The notes under the pieces were generated by a model that did not search any database, was not told the DNA's origin, and saw only the letters and a program-made list of their open reading frames with translations. Of a stretch of 64,000 bases of DNA, positions 1 to 10,474 are shown piece by piece. Within the stretch, counting starts at the first letter, position 1; each line of letters begins with the position of its first letter. The stretch is from Branchipolynoe longqiensis (taxonomy: Eukaryota; Annelida; Polychaeta; Phyllodocida; Polynoidae): assembly GCA_030323885.1 (NCBI GenBank), contig CM059191.1, forward strand, positions 868,001-932,000, given 5' to 3'. A program made the translations under genes and the position numbers.

Positions 1-174
1 GTATGGTTATATTATACCTTTGCTTACAATACTCAATAAGGTGAAAAAAATACAAATAAAGTTGGGTGTATCGTCTAATCCTTTTGACAATACATCCTGT
101 GATTTAATTTCTTAATGATTATGATGTATAAACACAATGCAGTCACCTTCAAAGCCCTATGAACAGTAGATGTC

Positions 175-430
175 CAAAGACCGTATGTAAAAATATATGG
201 ATTTTCGGTAAACAATTATATATTGACAGAGAACATTATTATTCTTGGGCTTTGGAGTGGGGATTACTGATTAGGTTATGTAATCTAAAAGCAATGGTGC
301 CCCCCACTCCTATGATGACATGATATAAACTATGTGAGGTATATGTTCATGCATGATGCCTAAAGTTAATGAAGAGAGGTTCTTATATATGAAGCAGTTC
401 AAGATTGATGAAATGTTCCTCTATGTATTC
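175..430 (+). repeat. Dispersed repeat, copy 1 of 2
   Basis: This stretch (GTAAAAATATATGGATTTTC through GAAATGTTCCTCTATG) recurs in the same order and strand at about 31346-31580, with substitutions and small indels. No tRNA-like head, terminal inverted repeat or coding similarity was seen, so it can only be called an interspersed repeat of unknown class. Confidence 0.6.
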
Positions 431-1377
431 ATAAAGAATGCAATTGGAGAAAAGGGACATTTTTGGTATATATACATATATCTAATTGTAACTGTATGCA
501 ACTATCTGCCCCTACCAGACCCAGGGCCAAGCACACCAGCCATACTACATTCCTTAGAGCCACACCCTGCATGCTGATTTGGGGTGGCAACTCCCCCATA
601 TTAGGGCATTGCACTGACCAGTCTGTAGGGGAGTGTTTGATTGGCTGTCTGTGGGAGATCCGGTCACCTGACCCCCCTTGGCCTATCATGGCCACACAAG
701 TCTCATTCTAATTAATTATTCAAGACTCTTGAGCATTCTCCTTTGGCCTGTTTATTGTGCTATGCCCTACTCTTGAGCAGGAACCCCAGACATTCTGTCT
801 GATGCTAGCCAAATTCACCTATTCAAATTTAGTGTATACACAGTCATAGGACTCCTGTCCCATGGGTTGTAGGCACTGCTTTCAGTATATGGCTAAGTTG
901 ATAATGAGACATAGTGTGGACAGTAGAAGGTGAGGGGTTAGGTTGATGGGTCACTGGTAGGTGAGCAGGCGTTGGTGTCAATAAAGCATAACACCCTCAC
1001 TGTCTATCTGTGTGACTTGTCTCCCTTTCTTCCTTAGTATTGGTTGATAAGTTGATACTATTGGTTTAGTATGACTGCATCACAGGTGATATGAAGGGGA
1101 AGAGTATTGTAGTAGCATCGGGTGCTCAACGCGGCCGAGCACTCCTGTTATTATACGTATCTATGCCCTAACCCCATCCCTACAATCTCCACCCCAGGCC
1201 CAGCCTCCTGCCACCACCAGTCAATGTGTGCTGTTGACAGTGAGTTTGAACACTCTTAAAGTGGGAATTTGAAATGAATTGATAAAACAATTAATGGTAT
1301 GCCTAATTTCTCTAAGTCGGTCGATGTAACTAAGTAATAGTAGCACTTCCACCATCCCCAACATACTCACAATCTCA
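431..1377. other. No feature recognised
   Basis: Mixed-composition sequence with no long open frame, no repeat shared with the rest of the window and no RNA-like structure that I could recognise. Short exons or regulatory DNA cannot be excluded. Confidence 0.4.
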
Positions 1378-1390
1378 GGTCAGGGTTTAG

Positions 1391-1430
1391 CTGCACGGGA
1401 GTCTGACTCTGAAGAGACTGAGCCTGAGGA
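1391..1430 (+). other. Candidate 40-nt internal exon (weak)
   Basis: A TTTAG acceptor-like site is followed by an open stretch reading ARESDSEETEPE in one frame, then a canonical GTGAGT donor at 1431. The acidic Ser/Asp/Glu-rich peptide resembles low-complexity exons of nuclear proteins. There is no transcript evidence, the polypyrimidine tract is poor and the length is very short, so this is only a lead. Confidence 0.2.
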
Positions 1431-1537
1431 GTGAGTAACCCAGTCCTAACCCTAGGGCCTAGCCCTATCACCCTACCCTGGCCTATGGTAGGCTATGCCA
1501 TGGCCTTGCCCTTGCTTGAGTATGACTATGTCCCAGT

Positions 1538-2000
1538 GGGCATAATCGATTAATTGACTCTGGTCACCCGAGCCACTTTTTGGCGCATGCGCACATCCTG
1601 CAGACTCGGGTCGAATAATCGAATACGCTTCTCCACGCTCGGGTGACAAAAATGGTGGTCCTTTTATTAGTTTTTTTAATAGCCGATATAATTACAGCAA
1701 AATATGATTTAAATATTTTTATGATGGCATAGCTTAGTATTATTTCCATTCAATTAATCTATGTTATTACCAAAAAAAAATATGTATGACTGGTACCGGT
1801 GGCTGTTATCCTGCAGGACGGTACCAGCGCAAATGTGACGTCATCGCTCCTTGCAAACCCCAGCAAAGAGGTGGGTTACTGGGGTCGGGTTGTTTTGCAC
1901 ACGGCACGTGTATTTGTCGACTCCACTCGCGGTGTTCTATTTGAAATTCGGACGACTCGGGTGACCCGAGTCGCTCGGGTCGTGTTAATCGATTACGGCC
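1538..2000. mobile_element. MITE, inner type, copy 1 (TAATCGATTAA ends)
   Basis: The left end GGGCATAATCGATTAATTGA is the imperfect inverse of the right end, which reads TTAATCGATTACGGCC. Inside both ends lies a second inverted block related to ACTCGGGTCACCCGAG. The interior has an AATAACCGATATAA/TACAGCAAAATAGGATT segment shared with the other copies at 2624, 4943 and 9048. An AGT is present on both flanks and may be a target duplication. No coding capacity, so it is non-autonomous. Confidence 0.75.
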
Positions 2001-2263
2001 AGTATGTGAGTATATCTAGCCGCCTAGCCCTAGGGCTAGCTAGTTAGTAGTTTAGGCCAATTAGCCTTTATTAGGGTGCTTTCTCACCTGTCATAACTTA
2101 TGAATACCACCATGCTTAAGTCACACTGACAGTAGACAAATGTCACTCTGGGTTTACAAACATGATTTGTTTAGCGAGTAACATGTTCCCAATATGGCAA
2201 TATGTTATATGGTGCCTCGCCTAGCGCACTGCCTACTGTTTTCCTCGTCTCTCCCGTCTCTAC

Positions 2264-2437
2264 CTACTTGTTGTGGTCTTGACTCAGGCCTCGATCGAGG
2301 GGTACCTCCTCCAGCTCCTCCGAGTCGGAGCTGTACTCTTCTGTCTCCTGATAGGCAGAGTACTTGTAGCGCTCTGTATATTTGCTAACGATGTTTTGAT
2401 AGTCGTAGAAGTCCTTCTGGTGTTCCTTCTGAGCCAT
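2264..2437 (-). CDS. Short host coding exon, 57 codons (unrecognised protein)
   Basis: The minus strand has an ATG (2435-2437) opening a 57-residue frame that starts MAQKEHQKDFYDYQ, continues with a Tyr/Lys-rich segment (SKYTERYKYS) and an acidic Ser/Asp/Glu run (SSDSEELEE), and meets TAG at 2264. Residue usage looks like a real hydrophilic protein, unlike the hydrophobic plus-strand reading of the same bases. A GTAGGT donor-like site (2267-2262) overlaps the stop, so this may be the first coding exon of a longer gene running leftwards; otherwise it is a complete small protein. The start was chosen because the upstream minus-strand sequence looks like a TATA-less promoter with YY1-like sites. 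I do not recognise the family. It lies between two MITE copies (1538-2000 and 2624-3067). It is not part of any repeat I could detect in the window. Confidence 0.45.
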   Translation of the reverse strand: MAQKEHQKDFYDYQNIVSKYTERYKYSAYQETEEYSSDSEELEEVPLDRGLSQDHNK

Positions 2438-2620
2438 TCTGAGCCGTTACCGGCTGAAGTATTACCAGTTTCCCTCGCGATAGGACAAGTTGGGAACCAT
2501 CTTGTTTACATCCGGGGTACTGTAGTAAAGGGTAACAGCGATATGGCCCAAACCGTTCTAACGATTAGCAGGTGCGCCGCACTTCTCACAAGATGGCAGC
2601 ACGAGACCACGTGTGTACAC
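2438..2620 (-). promoter_or_regulatory. Putative TATA-less promoter with two YY1-like sites
   Basis: Upstream of the exon at 2264-2437 are two CCATCTTG/CAAGATGG octamers in opposite orientation, at 2497-2504 and 2589-2596. Such sites (core AAGATGGC) are typical of YY1-bound housekeeping promoters near the start site. The block contains CpGs and is non-repetitive. A MITE begins at 2624, immediately upstream. This is inference from motifs only. Confidence 0.35.
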
Positions 2621-2623
2621 ACC

Positions 2624-3067
2624 GGGCGTAATCGATTAATCAACTCGGGTCACCCGAGCCACCTTTTGGCGCAGGGGCATATCCTACAGACTCGGGTCGA
2701 ATAATCCATGGAAAAAATGGTGGCTTAATCCAACATTTTTTTTTTTTTTTTTTTTTTTTAATAACCGATATAACTACAGCAAAATAGGATTAAAATTATT
2801 TTATGATTGCGTAGTTTTGTTATATTTACAAAATAAAACAACATGTAGGACTGGTACTGGTACTGGTAGCTGTTATCCTGCAGGGCAGTACCAGCACACA
2901 TGTGACGTCATCGTTCCTAGCCCACCCCAGCCAAGAGGTGGGTTACTGGGGTCGGGCCTTTTTTCACACGGCACCTGTTTTTGTCAACTCCACTCGCAGT
3001 GTTCGATTTGAAATTCTAGCAACTCAGGTGACCCGAGTCGCCTGGATCGTGTTAATCGATTACGCCC
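2624..3067. mobile_element. MITE, inner type, copy 2
   Basis: GGGCGTAATCGATTAAT at the left and GTTAATCGATTACGCCC at the right form the terminal inverted repeat. The interior is collinear with the copy at 1538-2000: ACTCGGGTCACCCGAG block, a T-run, AACCGATATAACTACAGC, GTTATCCTGCAGG, and TTTTTGTCAACTCCACTCGC. A poly-T run of about 25 lies near 2735-2759. Non-coding. Confidence 0.75.
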
Positions 3068-3074
3068 AGGGTTT

Positions 3075-4052
3075 CACCACACGTGAACCTACATGGAACA
3101 CCTGAAAGGTCGAAAACCTTCTTTTTTGTGACAAAGTATTCAGGAAATTTTGCTTTTCATTCTGATATTTCATCCAGAAAAATGCAAACAGATGAGAGTG
3201 GGACTTAGGGATATGCCTGACAGAGTATACACACTGGGAGATAATCATTCTCCACTAATAAAATCTGACCAGGAGAAGGATTGGCCTATTGGAGTGATTA
3301 TTGACTTCAAATTGAACTTTGAACACCACATCGCTACAAAAGTCAACAATGCAAACTCAATCTTGGGAGTGATACACCCACATTTCAATATAAGGATGAG
3401 AGGACTCTCGTCACATTATACAAGTCTCTGGCAAGACCACACCTGGAGTTTGCAAATCAAATTTGGGCTCCTCATCTGGTTAAGTACATTGTAGCTCTGG
3501 AAAATGAACGTCACATGACAAGAATGATCCCAGGATTGGGAATGATGTCATATGAAGATCACCTGAGGAGATTTAAGCTACCAACATTGTCATATCGTCG
3601 TCCCATGGGAGATATGATAGAGACTTATAAGATTATTACTGGAGTCTATGACAGGGATGTCACAACAGGTTTATTTAACCTTAGAATAAACAGTAACTCC
3701 AGAGGCCAGCAGTTTAAGATCTTCAAGGAGAGGCCCAGACTTGACGTCAGGAAACACTCATTTTTCTTTCAAGTGACATATCCATGGAATAGTCTCCCAG
3801 ACCAAGTGGTTGAAGCACCAACAGTAGAAGCATTTGAGAGAAGGCTGGATGGACATTGGAGAGGACACCCACAATTATATGACTTCAGGGCACTGTCGAC
3901 CTCCATATGTGTGCACAAAAATAGTTTCTTGTTTGCCATAATGAGCTGGCATTAGAGGCCCAATAGGGCCTAGATCAGCCAGAAGAGGTTCTCTAAGTAG
4001 GCCTCGTTATGGTCTGACACAGGCCTCGTTATGGTCTGACACAGATCAACCA
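3075..4052 (+). mobile_element. Non-LTR retrotransposon 3' end (CR1/L2-like), decayed
   Basis: Two frames carry successive parts of the C-terminal region of a LINE reverse transcriptase. 3150-3494 has FHPEKCKQMRVG, the stretch that follows the RT core in CR1/Jockey-type elements. 3515-3955, in another frame, has MTRMIPGL, LRRFKLPTLSYRR, DMIETYKIITG and the WNSLP block of the post-RT tail. The catalytic RT motif is absent (5' truncated), and at least one frameshift separates the parts near 3490-3515. After the stop (GGCATTAG) is a short 3' region with a two-copy repeat AGGCCTCGTTATGGTCTGAC. The same 3' end recurs at 14420-14879 and, inverted, at 17314-17747. Confidence 0.8.
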
Positions 4053-4942
4053 AGAATATATTGTGAATGGATGGGTATTGTATAGAAAACTAGGCATATA
4101 CATGGATTAATTATAAATATACCTCTATCAATCAAAGAAGCCTCCATTTTCAGCAACTAGTCTAGACTATGTGCTCTACAATTTCTTTTGTTTGACTCAG
4201 TCGTAGATCGAACCCACGACATGCCACATTGTAGGCAAACCAGACACCACTAAGCCAGGTTCCATTAGATATGTATTACTATGTACGATAATAGTTGACT
4301 AGTTATCCACTTTTTATTTGGCATGTTTTAAACCTGTCTCTGAATGTCTACAGCACATTGTATTTCCAGGTGGTCAGTCATCCCAAGTAGGCCTACTGAC
4401 ATTGCTTTTTTTCCGTGGTGATCACACAATAACCAGGGTTTCAAATGCAATATTAGACGTGTTTTAATTCTTTATCTTTCTGGTCGTATATCTATCAGAT
4501 ACTTGTGCTATTGTATTATTCCCATTTCCACGTGATCAACAGTAGGGTCTACTTTCACCTTCTTGGTTTCACTAGGGCATACTGCTTTGTATGGGAGGCC
4601 CTGCTGCTGTTTTTACTTCTTCTCTGAATCAGTCTAAAAATCAATATAAGAACGTAATTATGCCATCCATCTGCTCAGAATGCTCTTGGTGGTGTACAGA
4701 TTGGCTACATTAACTAGATATCTAACATCTGTTCATAAATGGCCAGACGACAGATTAGAAGCATAGCGGAAGAGTATAGAAATGGCTGATGTTCATGCCA
4801 TCAGTTTATGTTTATGTCTACTTGTAAGGGACATTGCAACTAATCAACAGTAGGATATATGCCGTAATGCAATTTATTGTGTGAAATGCATAGAGAAGCA
4901 CTGAGAAAGTAACATAAAAAGATCAACTCCTGCAACTCATAG
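4053..4942. other. No feature recognised
   Basis: About 890 bases of AT-rich, apparently single-copy sequence between the LINE fragment and the composite MITE. No sizeable open frame or repeat was recognised. Confidence 0.4.
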
Positions 4943-6086
4943 CCGGTGTGGCGGTTTCAGCGTGTTCCCGTGCTCAGCCGTGTCCCGTTGCTTCTGCGCA
5001 TGCGCGGATTTCGCATCAACTCGGATCACCTGAGACACTTATTGGCGCATGCGCACATCCTACAAACTCGGGTCGAATAATCGAATACGCTTCTCCGCGC
5101 TCGGGTGGACAATTTTTTTTTTTTTTTAATAACCGATAAAAAATACAGCAAAATAGGATTTAAAGTATTTTATGATGGCCTCAATCAATCAATAGTTCCG
5201 TCCTCTAGTCGAGGGTTGGATGCAATGGTTCTCCACTTGTCCCGATGTTGTGCTGTTCTGATAGACTGTGAATAATTCAAGCCTGTCCACTGTGAAATAT
5301 TTGTAAACCATGATGTTCTTGGTCTCCCTCTCCCTCTGCTGCCATTCACCTTCCCTTCCAACAATGTACGGTATATTGAACTCTGACGAATGATGTGGCC
5401 AAAATAAATAAGTTTCTTTGTCTGTATAGTGGCAAACAAGCTTTTCTTATTTTTAATTTTTCTGAGAACTTCTTTGTTGGTGATCTTCTTTGTCCATGAT
5501 ATTTTCATCATCCTTCGATAAGTCCACATCTCAAATGCTGCTAAACGTTTGTACATTTTCTTAGAGATTGTCCATGTCTCTGCCCCATACATTAGAGTAG
5601 ACCACACATAACACTGAAGAATACGCTTCCTTGTTTGTATTAATATCTTACTTGATGTTAACACTCTATACATTTTGGAGAATGTTGTTCGGGCTATTGT
5701 TATCCTTCTTTTAATTTCTTCCTCACATCTCCCATCATTTGTAATCTTTTGTCCGAGATATATGAATTCGGATACTTGTTCTATGTTTGTGCCATCTATG
5801 GTTATATTGACATTTGGTTTATCTGTCTTTTTACTTATAACCATTGTTTTGGTCTTCCTGGCATTCATATTTCCATTTAATTAATCTAAGTTATTCTTTT
5901 TTTGCACACGGCGCGTGTATTTGTCGACTCCACTCGCCGTGTTCTATTTGAAATTCTGACGACTGGGATGACCCGAGTCACCCGGGTAGTGTTAATCGAT
6001 TACGGCCATGGTTTTTAGATTCTGACGCATGCGCAGAAGCGAGGTACACGTCTGAGCACGGGAACTCGCTGAAACCGCCACACCGG
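4943..6086. mobile_element. Composite MITE with outer TIR, interrupted by a LINE fragment
   Basis: Outer terminal inverted repeats of about 60 bp begin CCGGTGTGGCGGTTTCAGCG and end in the inverse CGCTGAAACCGCCACACCGG form (with mismatches), each containing CCCGTGCTCAG and CTTCTGCGCATGCGC. Inside are the same blocks as the inner MITE, but on the left the TAATCGATTAA terminus is missing while the right keeps TTAATCGATTACGGCC. A LINE fragment occupies 5181-5866. Without it the element would be about 460 bp, close to the uninterrupted copy at 9048-9536. Confidence 0.75.
5181..5866 (-). mobile_element. 5'-truncated RTE-like LINE fragment (RT C terminus)
   Basis: The minus strand is open for 227 residues (5185-5868). 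It starts with NARKTKTMVISKK, the segment just after the RT palm, then has IYLGQKITNDGRC, a YGAETWTISKK block and GRGRPRTSWF. These are typical of the thumb and C-terminal part of endonuclease/reverse-transcriptase LINEs of RTE or related clades. The catalytic YxDD motif is missing. The stop codon is within a few bases of the 3' end, which is a (TTGA) repeat on the element strand, a very short UTR as in RTE elements. Insertion is into the MITE at 4943-6086; the intact MITE at 9048 has an extra CAGTTTACCT at the join, so about 10 bp of target were lost or differ. Confidence 0.8.
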
Positions 6087-6100
6087 GGCTAAACTAGATC

Positions 6101-6657
6101 AAAGATTCACCCCGTACTTGCAATACAGGGGTAAATACCAACCCTATATAAAAAGCTGGCGAAAAAATGGGGGAAATGAAATGAGAGCCTAACTTGACAA
6201 TTTAAGAAGCAAAATATATTCTTTGCCCACCTGGAATGATTTACCCGGAAATGTTGAGCTGATTAGTCGATTAAATCCATAGATATGTGATATTTAAAAA
6301 GTCTGGATCCACATGTCAGCCATTTTGATAGAGGCCAGTCTAGGTCATTTTGATTGGCTGATGTAGTCAGGTGGTACATTTTGATTGGCTGAGGTACTTC
6401 ATTCAAACATGGAGGATTTATTTCATGAACTATATAACTGCAAACATGCCTTGAGACTATGTGATTTGAACACTCTCGGGTGTATATGTTGAGAGGAAAC
6501 ATATACACTTGGATTGTGGCTAATGGATTTTAATCAACGTAAAGTATGAAAAGGAGGACAGCCAATCCAAGGCCATCAACTGTGAGATACATTTTTGCCA
6601 GCTTTTACATAGCCTAGTGGTTCACCTCTGTAACACAGTCAGAGGTGAATCTTTTAT
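6101..6657. mobile_element. MITE with AAAGATTCACC ends
   Basis: AAAGATTCACCCCGTACTTG at the left is mirrored by GGTGAATCTTTTATC at the right. A related pair bounds 17784-18674. The interior contains AAGAAGCAAAATATATTCTT, which the second copy carries in inverse orientation. Non-coding. Confidence 0.65.
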
Positions 6658-6787
6658 CGAGGGCTAAACTTATTCACAGGAAGCCGCCTGCTTAACCGGA
6701 AGTTGAACAATGTGGTGATGACGTCATGCCAATTCTTATTCAAAAGTAAACATTTCATTGAACAAAAAATAAAGGTTAAGAGCATCT

Positions 6788-6945
6788 TGAGAGAATTTTG
6801 AGAGAGTGAGAGAGACGGAGAGAGAGTAGGAGAGAGAGGGGGGGAAAGGGAGAGAGAGAGGGGCAGGGGAAGAGAGGGAGAGAGGGAGAGGGAGGGAGAG
6901 AGAGAACGCAGAGGTGAAGAGAGAAAACGCAGAGAGAGCAGACCC
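6788..6945. repeat. GAGA polypurine tract
   Basis: Nearly uninterrupted (GA)n/(GGGAGA)n purine tract on the plus strand. Open frames on either strand here are low-complexity artefacts. Confidence 0.9.
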
Positions 6946-6962
6946 TCTCCCTCAGAAACATA

Positions 6963-7554
6963 AGCCCTGTTCACACGGGGCAGTTAATTCGAATCATAAA
7001 AATCGACTTGTATAGTTCGGGTTACATTTCGCATGTGAACGCGAGGGTAAGTCGGATTAGGGCTGATTCGATTCATATTATTCAGATTTTATAAACCACT
7101 TGTGTAGGTGGTTTATATGAACCAAATTTTATGATTCGACTTATATCGCCCGTGTGAACGCAATCGACTTACTTGAGGTGGATTAAGGACGTCACACGCA
7201 TGCGCAGTCGAGACCTTAGTTTGTTGACTTTCCGGTCGATCAAAAGCGCATATTATATCATTTGGTCTATGAACCGGATAGAGGTGCACAGATGTTTTTT
7301 TCATCATTTATTTATAGGTTTTCACTGCCCAGCAGAAGTTTTTACGGTTCCAAAACAATATGATTCAGTCTATACATATCTAGGTCGAAGTCACACTCTC
7401 TCGTGCCGACATCGACTAACCGAAACTGGCGCTGGTTAGTATGGACTTGCTCATGCGCAGATATCCACTTCCGCCTTAAACCGACTCAAGCACTGCCCGT
7501 GTGAACGTGACACACTTTCAAACACTTTCAAACTCGGTCCGTGTGAACGGGCCT
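6963..7554. mobile_element. TIR element with TCGANT-rich interior (GCCCTGTTCACACGGG)
   Basis: The left end AGCCCTGTTCACACGGG is mirrored by CCGTGTGAACGGGCCT at 7538-7554. A further imperfect CCCGTGTGAAAACGG lies at about 7604, so the right boundary is uncertain. The interior repeatedly shows ATTCGA, TCGACTT and GATTCGA motifs and additional CCGTGTGAACG copies. It resembles the CCCTGTCACAC elements elsewhere in architecture (conserved end plus iterated short motif). Confidence 0.6.
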
Positions 7555-7620
7555 CTAAATCGATTCATATTATTCGCCTTGTCTAAATCGCTTTAAACTT
7601 TTCCCGTGTGAAAACGGCTA

Positions 7621-8140
7621 TAGATCTACTCACAGCTGAACGCATAATATATCTTAAGACTCTACAGCATAACGATGAAAAAGAGTCATGTTAAAAAGAC
7701 AAAAGAGACTAGGACTATAGTAGGAGGGAAAATAGGCCAACCCTGAGAGAAACGAGGCTTGTCTTGGTAAATTCCTGTTTAGATCTCGTGAATGCATGAC
7801 AAAACAGACTAATGATGTCATTATCTTATTACACCGCGAGAGGAAGACAGAGAAATCCTTTGTAGGAAACAATCCCTCAGAAACATAGATCTACTCACAG
7901 ATGAACGCATAATATATCTTAAGACTCTACAGCATAACGATGAAAAAGAGTCATGTCAAAAAGACAAAAGACACTAGGACTATAGTAGGAGGGAAAATAG
8001 GCCAACCCTGAGAGAAACGAGGCTTGTCTTGGAAAATTCATGTTTAGATCTCGTGAATGCATGACAAAACAGACTAATGATGTCATTATCTTATTACACC
8101 GTGAGAGGAAGACAGAGAAATCCTTTGTCAGAAACAATAA
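7621..8140. repeat. 265-bp direct tandem duplication
   Basis: The block beginning TAGATCTACTCACAG at about 7621 recurs at about 7886 with an offset of 265 bp and very few differences. The second copy continues into unique sequence after TCCTTTGT. No coding potential is supported. Confidence 0.85.
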
Positions 8141-8382
8141 TCTGCCAAGCGTTTACAGTATGGGTCTATACCCAAAGGTCAACAGCTGCTGCCAACTCCC
8201 AACACCCAACAATGCCTGCACAGTTCGAGAATTTGGGCACTCAATTAGGGCGACCACAAAGATGTCCAAATTAATGCATCGGAATGTCTGTCACGGGTAT
8301 CGCATACCTATGGTTTCATGAAATTGCTGCATAGTGAAATTCCATTATGTAGTAATGTAGGCATTATTAATTAAACCTAAAC

Positions 8383-8545
8383 CAGACGGGATGGCCGAAT
8401 GAGTTAGAGCGTCCGCTCCCGTGCTGGTAGATCGTGGGGTCATGGGTTCGAATCCTGGTCAAGTCAAACCAATGATTTAAAAATTGATACTTGTCGCTTC
8501 CTAGCCAGACGCCCGGCATTACTAGGATAGGGCAAGGAGCAGTGG
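8383..8545 (+). repeat. tRNA-derived SINE (family A), 5' part
   Basis: The tRNA-like head has an A box (TGGCCGAATGAGTTAGAGC) and a B box (GGGTTCGAATCC), followed by the family A body GTCAAACCAATGA, TTGATACTTGTCGCTTCCTA and GGATAGGGCAAGG. The rest of the body is missing or diverged after about 8545. Confidence 0.8.
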
Positions 8546-9047
8546 AATGAGGACGACCAGTTGTCTGCGACTGAAATTTCCCCTGCTTAAACAACTAAGG
8601 TACCAAAAAAACCCGCCGAACTATGGTCACTATGATTTCATGTGTGATATTCAATCGAACGAGATGGCACTGCATTCAAATTGGGAAACGCTATTAGAAA
8701 ACTATCATGAGTTCACACTGGCACGTGTCTGTAGCCGTCCTGGTATGACATCAGATGATCATAGGATGTAAAACCCAAACTACCTATTCTGAGTGTCAGT
8801 GCCAGTGTTAGGCTTACCAGATCATGGCCTCAAAAACTATATTCGCCAAATAAATTCAAGAACTTCCAATTGGCTGATAAAAAAAAGCTGAATATGAAAT
8901 TATAGAGAAAGATCTGAACTATTTAATAGAAACAAGAGAAATTTGCTTTCAAAGCACCAAAAAGCAGAAATCACTGTGATAGATAGGGTTGTTTCTATGA
9001 GAGTGGCATTTGTTTTACCCTTTGCGCGCCGTGAACCCCAAAAGTAC
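8546..9047. other. No feature recognised
   Basis: About 500 bases without a recognisable gene or repeat. Confidence 0.4.
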
Positions 9048-9536
9048 CCGGTGTGGTGGTTTCAGCGGGTTCCCGTGCTCAGAGGTGTCCCTCGCTTCTG
9101 CGCTGCTTCTGCGCATGCGCGGATTTCGCATCAACTCGGGTCACCTGAGCCACTTATTGGCGCATGCGCACAGCCTACAAACTCGGGTCGAATAATCGAA
9201 TACGCTTCTCCGCGCTCGGGTGGACAATCTTTTTTTTTTTTTTTAATAACCGATAAAAATACAGCAAAATAGGATTTAAAGTATTTTATGATGGCCCAGT
9301 TTACCTATATTTCCATTTAATTAATCTAAGTTATTCTTTTTATGCACATGGCACGTGTATTTGTCGACTCCACTCGCCGTGTTCTATTTGAATTTCTGAC
9401 GACTCGGATGACCCGAGTCGCCCGGGTCGTGTTAATCGATTACGGCCCGTTGATGCGAAAACTGCGCATGCGCAGAAGCAGCGCAGAAGCGAGGGACACC
9501 TCTGAGCACGGGAACCCGCTGAAACCACCACACCGG
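9048..9536. mobile_element. Composite MITE, uninterrupted copy
   Basis: CCGGTGTGGTGGTTTCAGCG at the left and CGCTGAAACCACCACACCGG at the right are perfect inverses. The outer TIR continues through GAGGTGTCCCTCGCTTCTGC and TTCGCATCAA. The interior equals the inner MITE, with the left TAATCGATTAA end lost and the right one (TTAATCGATTACGGCCC) retained. This copy shows the sequence at the LINE insertion point of the 4943 copy. Confidence 0.8.
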
Positions 9537-9927
9537 ATGTCCGACATCGAGAATGTTCAATGAATCCCAGATTTAGCGAAGGGAAGGGAAATATGACTCA
9601 ATGTGCTGCCACCTCGCGGAGAGCAGTGTGGCTGGCAGACCGAAGGTGGCGCCACTGGTTGTGGAAATGGTGCCATAGGCGGGTTAATTGCTCACGTGAC
9701 CTTCGTACGCGACGACACTATATTCCCAAACCTCTCCTCCCCACCCCAATTCTCTCTTCAAGACAGAACAGTCTTAATGGGTGCTTATTTAATTACCGCC
9801 CATTTATTTATCTAATAGTAATTTTGTGTTCTTCTGTACTGCCACAAATAATACAAATCGCATTTCCTCAATTAGTAGGTACACCGTGTATTGATTATTT
9901 GAGACCATGCTATATAATATGTAATAG
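9537..9927. other. No feature recognised
   Basis: Single-copy sequence. The open frame covering it owes its length to the adjacent AT microsatellite and is not credible as a gene. Confidence 0.4.
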
Positions 9928-9975
<48 letters not shown>

Positions 9976-10021
9976 TATATATATTATATATGCATATAAC
10001 TATTATATATTTATATATATA

Positions 10022-10053
<32 letters not shown>

Positions 10054-10055
10054 TC
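9928..10055. repeat. (TA)n microsatellite
   Basis: About 130 bp of alternating TA with short interruptions. Confidence 0.95.
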
Positions 10056-10474
10056 AAATTGGAGCAGTCCATGTGTATACATGGTATTTCCTGGAGTAGC
10101 ATTGGCATTATTGACATATTCTCATATATCCCATTTTCTCTCTTTGATTTAAAAAATGGGAGGATGTGTGGCATATTAATGATCATTTGTGAACACATTC
10201 ACATTTTTCAGAATCATTTCTTTTTCGGGACCGCGCCACTGATATTCTAGTCACAGCAATTTCACAGAATTATATAAGGAGCCCCCTTTTTATTTGCCCG
10301 ACCTCATATGTTTTGGGGGGACCCGGGAGGTGTAAATTGATCCTTATATGAGTATTAGACGAGGTATTCCATTCATAACAGTTATAACCTGTACGTATTC
10401 TAGCCTTCTATTAATACCTGCAAATCTAACAAGGGATAAAAAAAGACACCTGTTTGAAAAAGCAAACTGAAAAT
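10056..10474. other. No feature recognised
   Basis: About 420 bases of unassigned sequence. No repeat or frame stands out. Confidence 0.4.

Noticed and set aside
1441..1490. CCTAACCCTAGG words resembling telomeric repeats
   Set aside because: Only one or two imperfect TAACCC units; not a telomere-like array.
2273..2704. 143-codon plus-strand hydrophobic frame
   Set aside because: It is the shadow of the minus-strand exon at 2264-2437 and runs on into a MITE.
8383..8460. A genuine tRNA gene at the SINE head
   Set aside because: A and B boxes are present, but no closed acceptor stem is seen and the SINE body follows directly. The same holds for the other SINE A and B heads.
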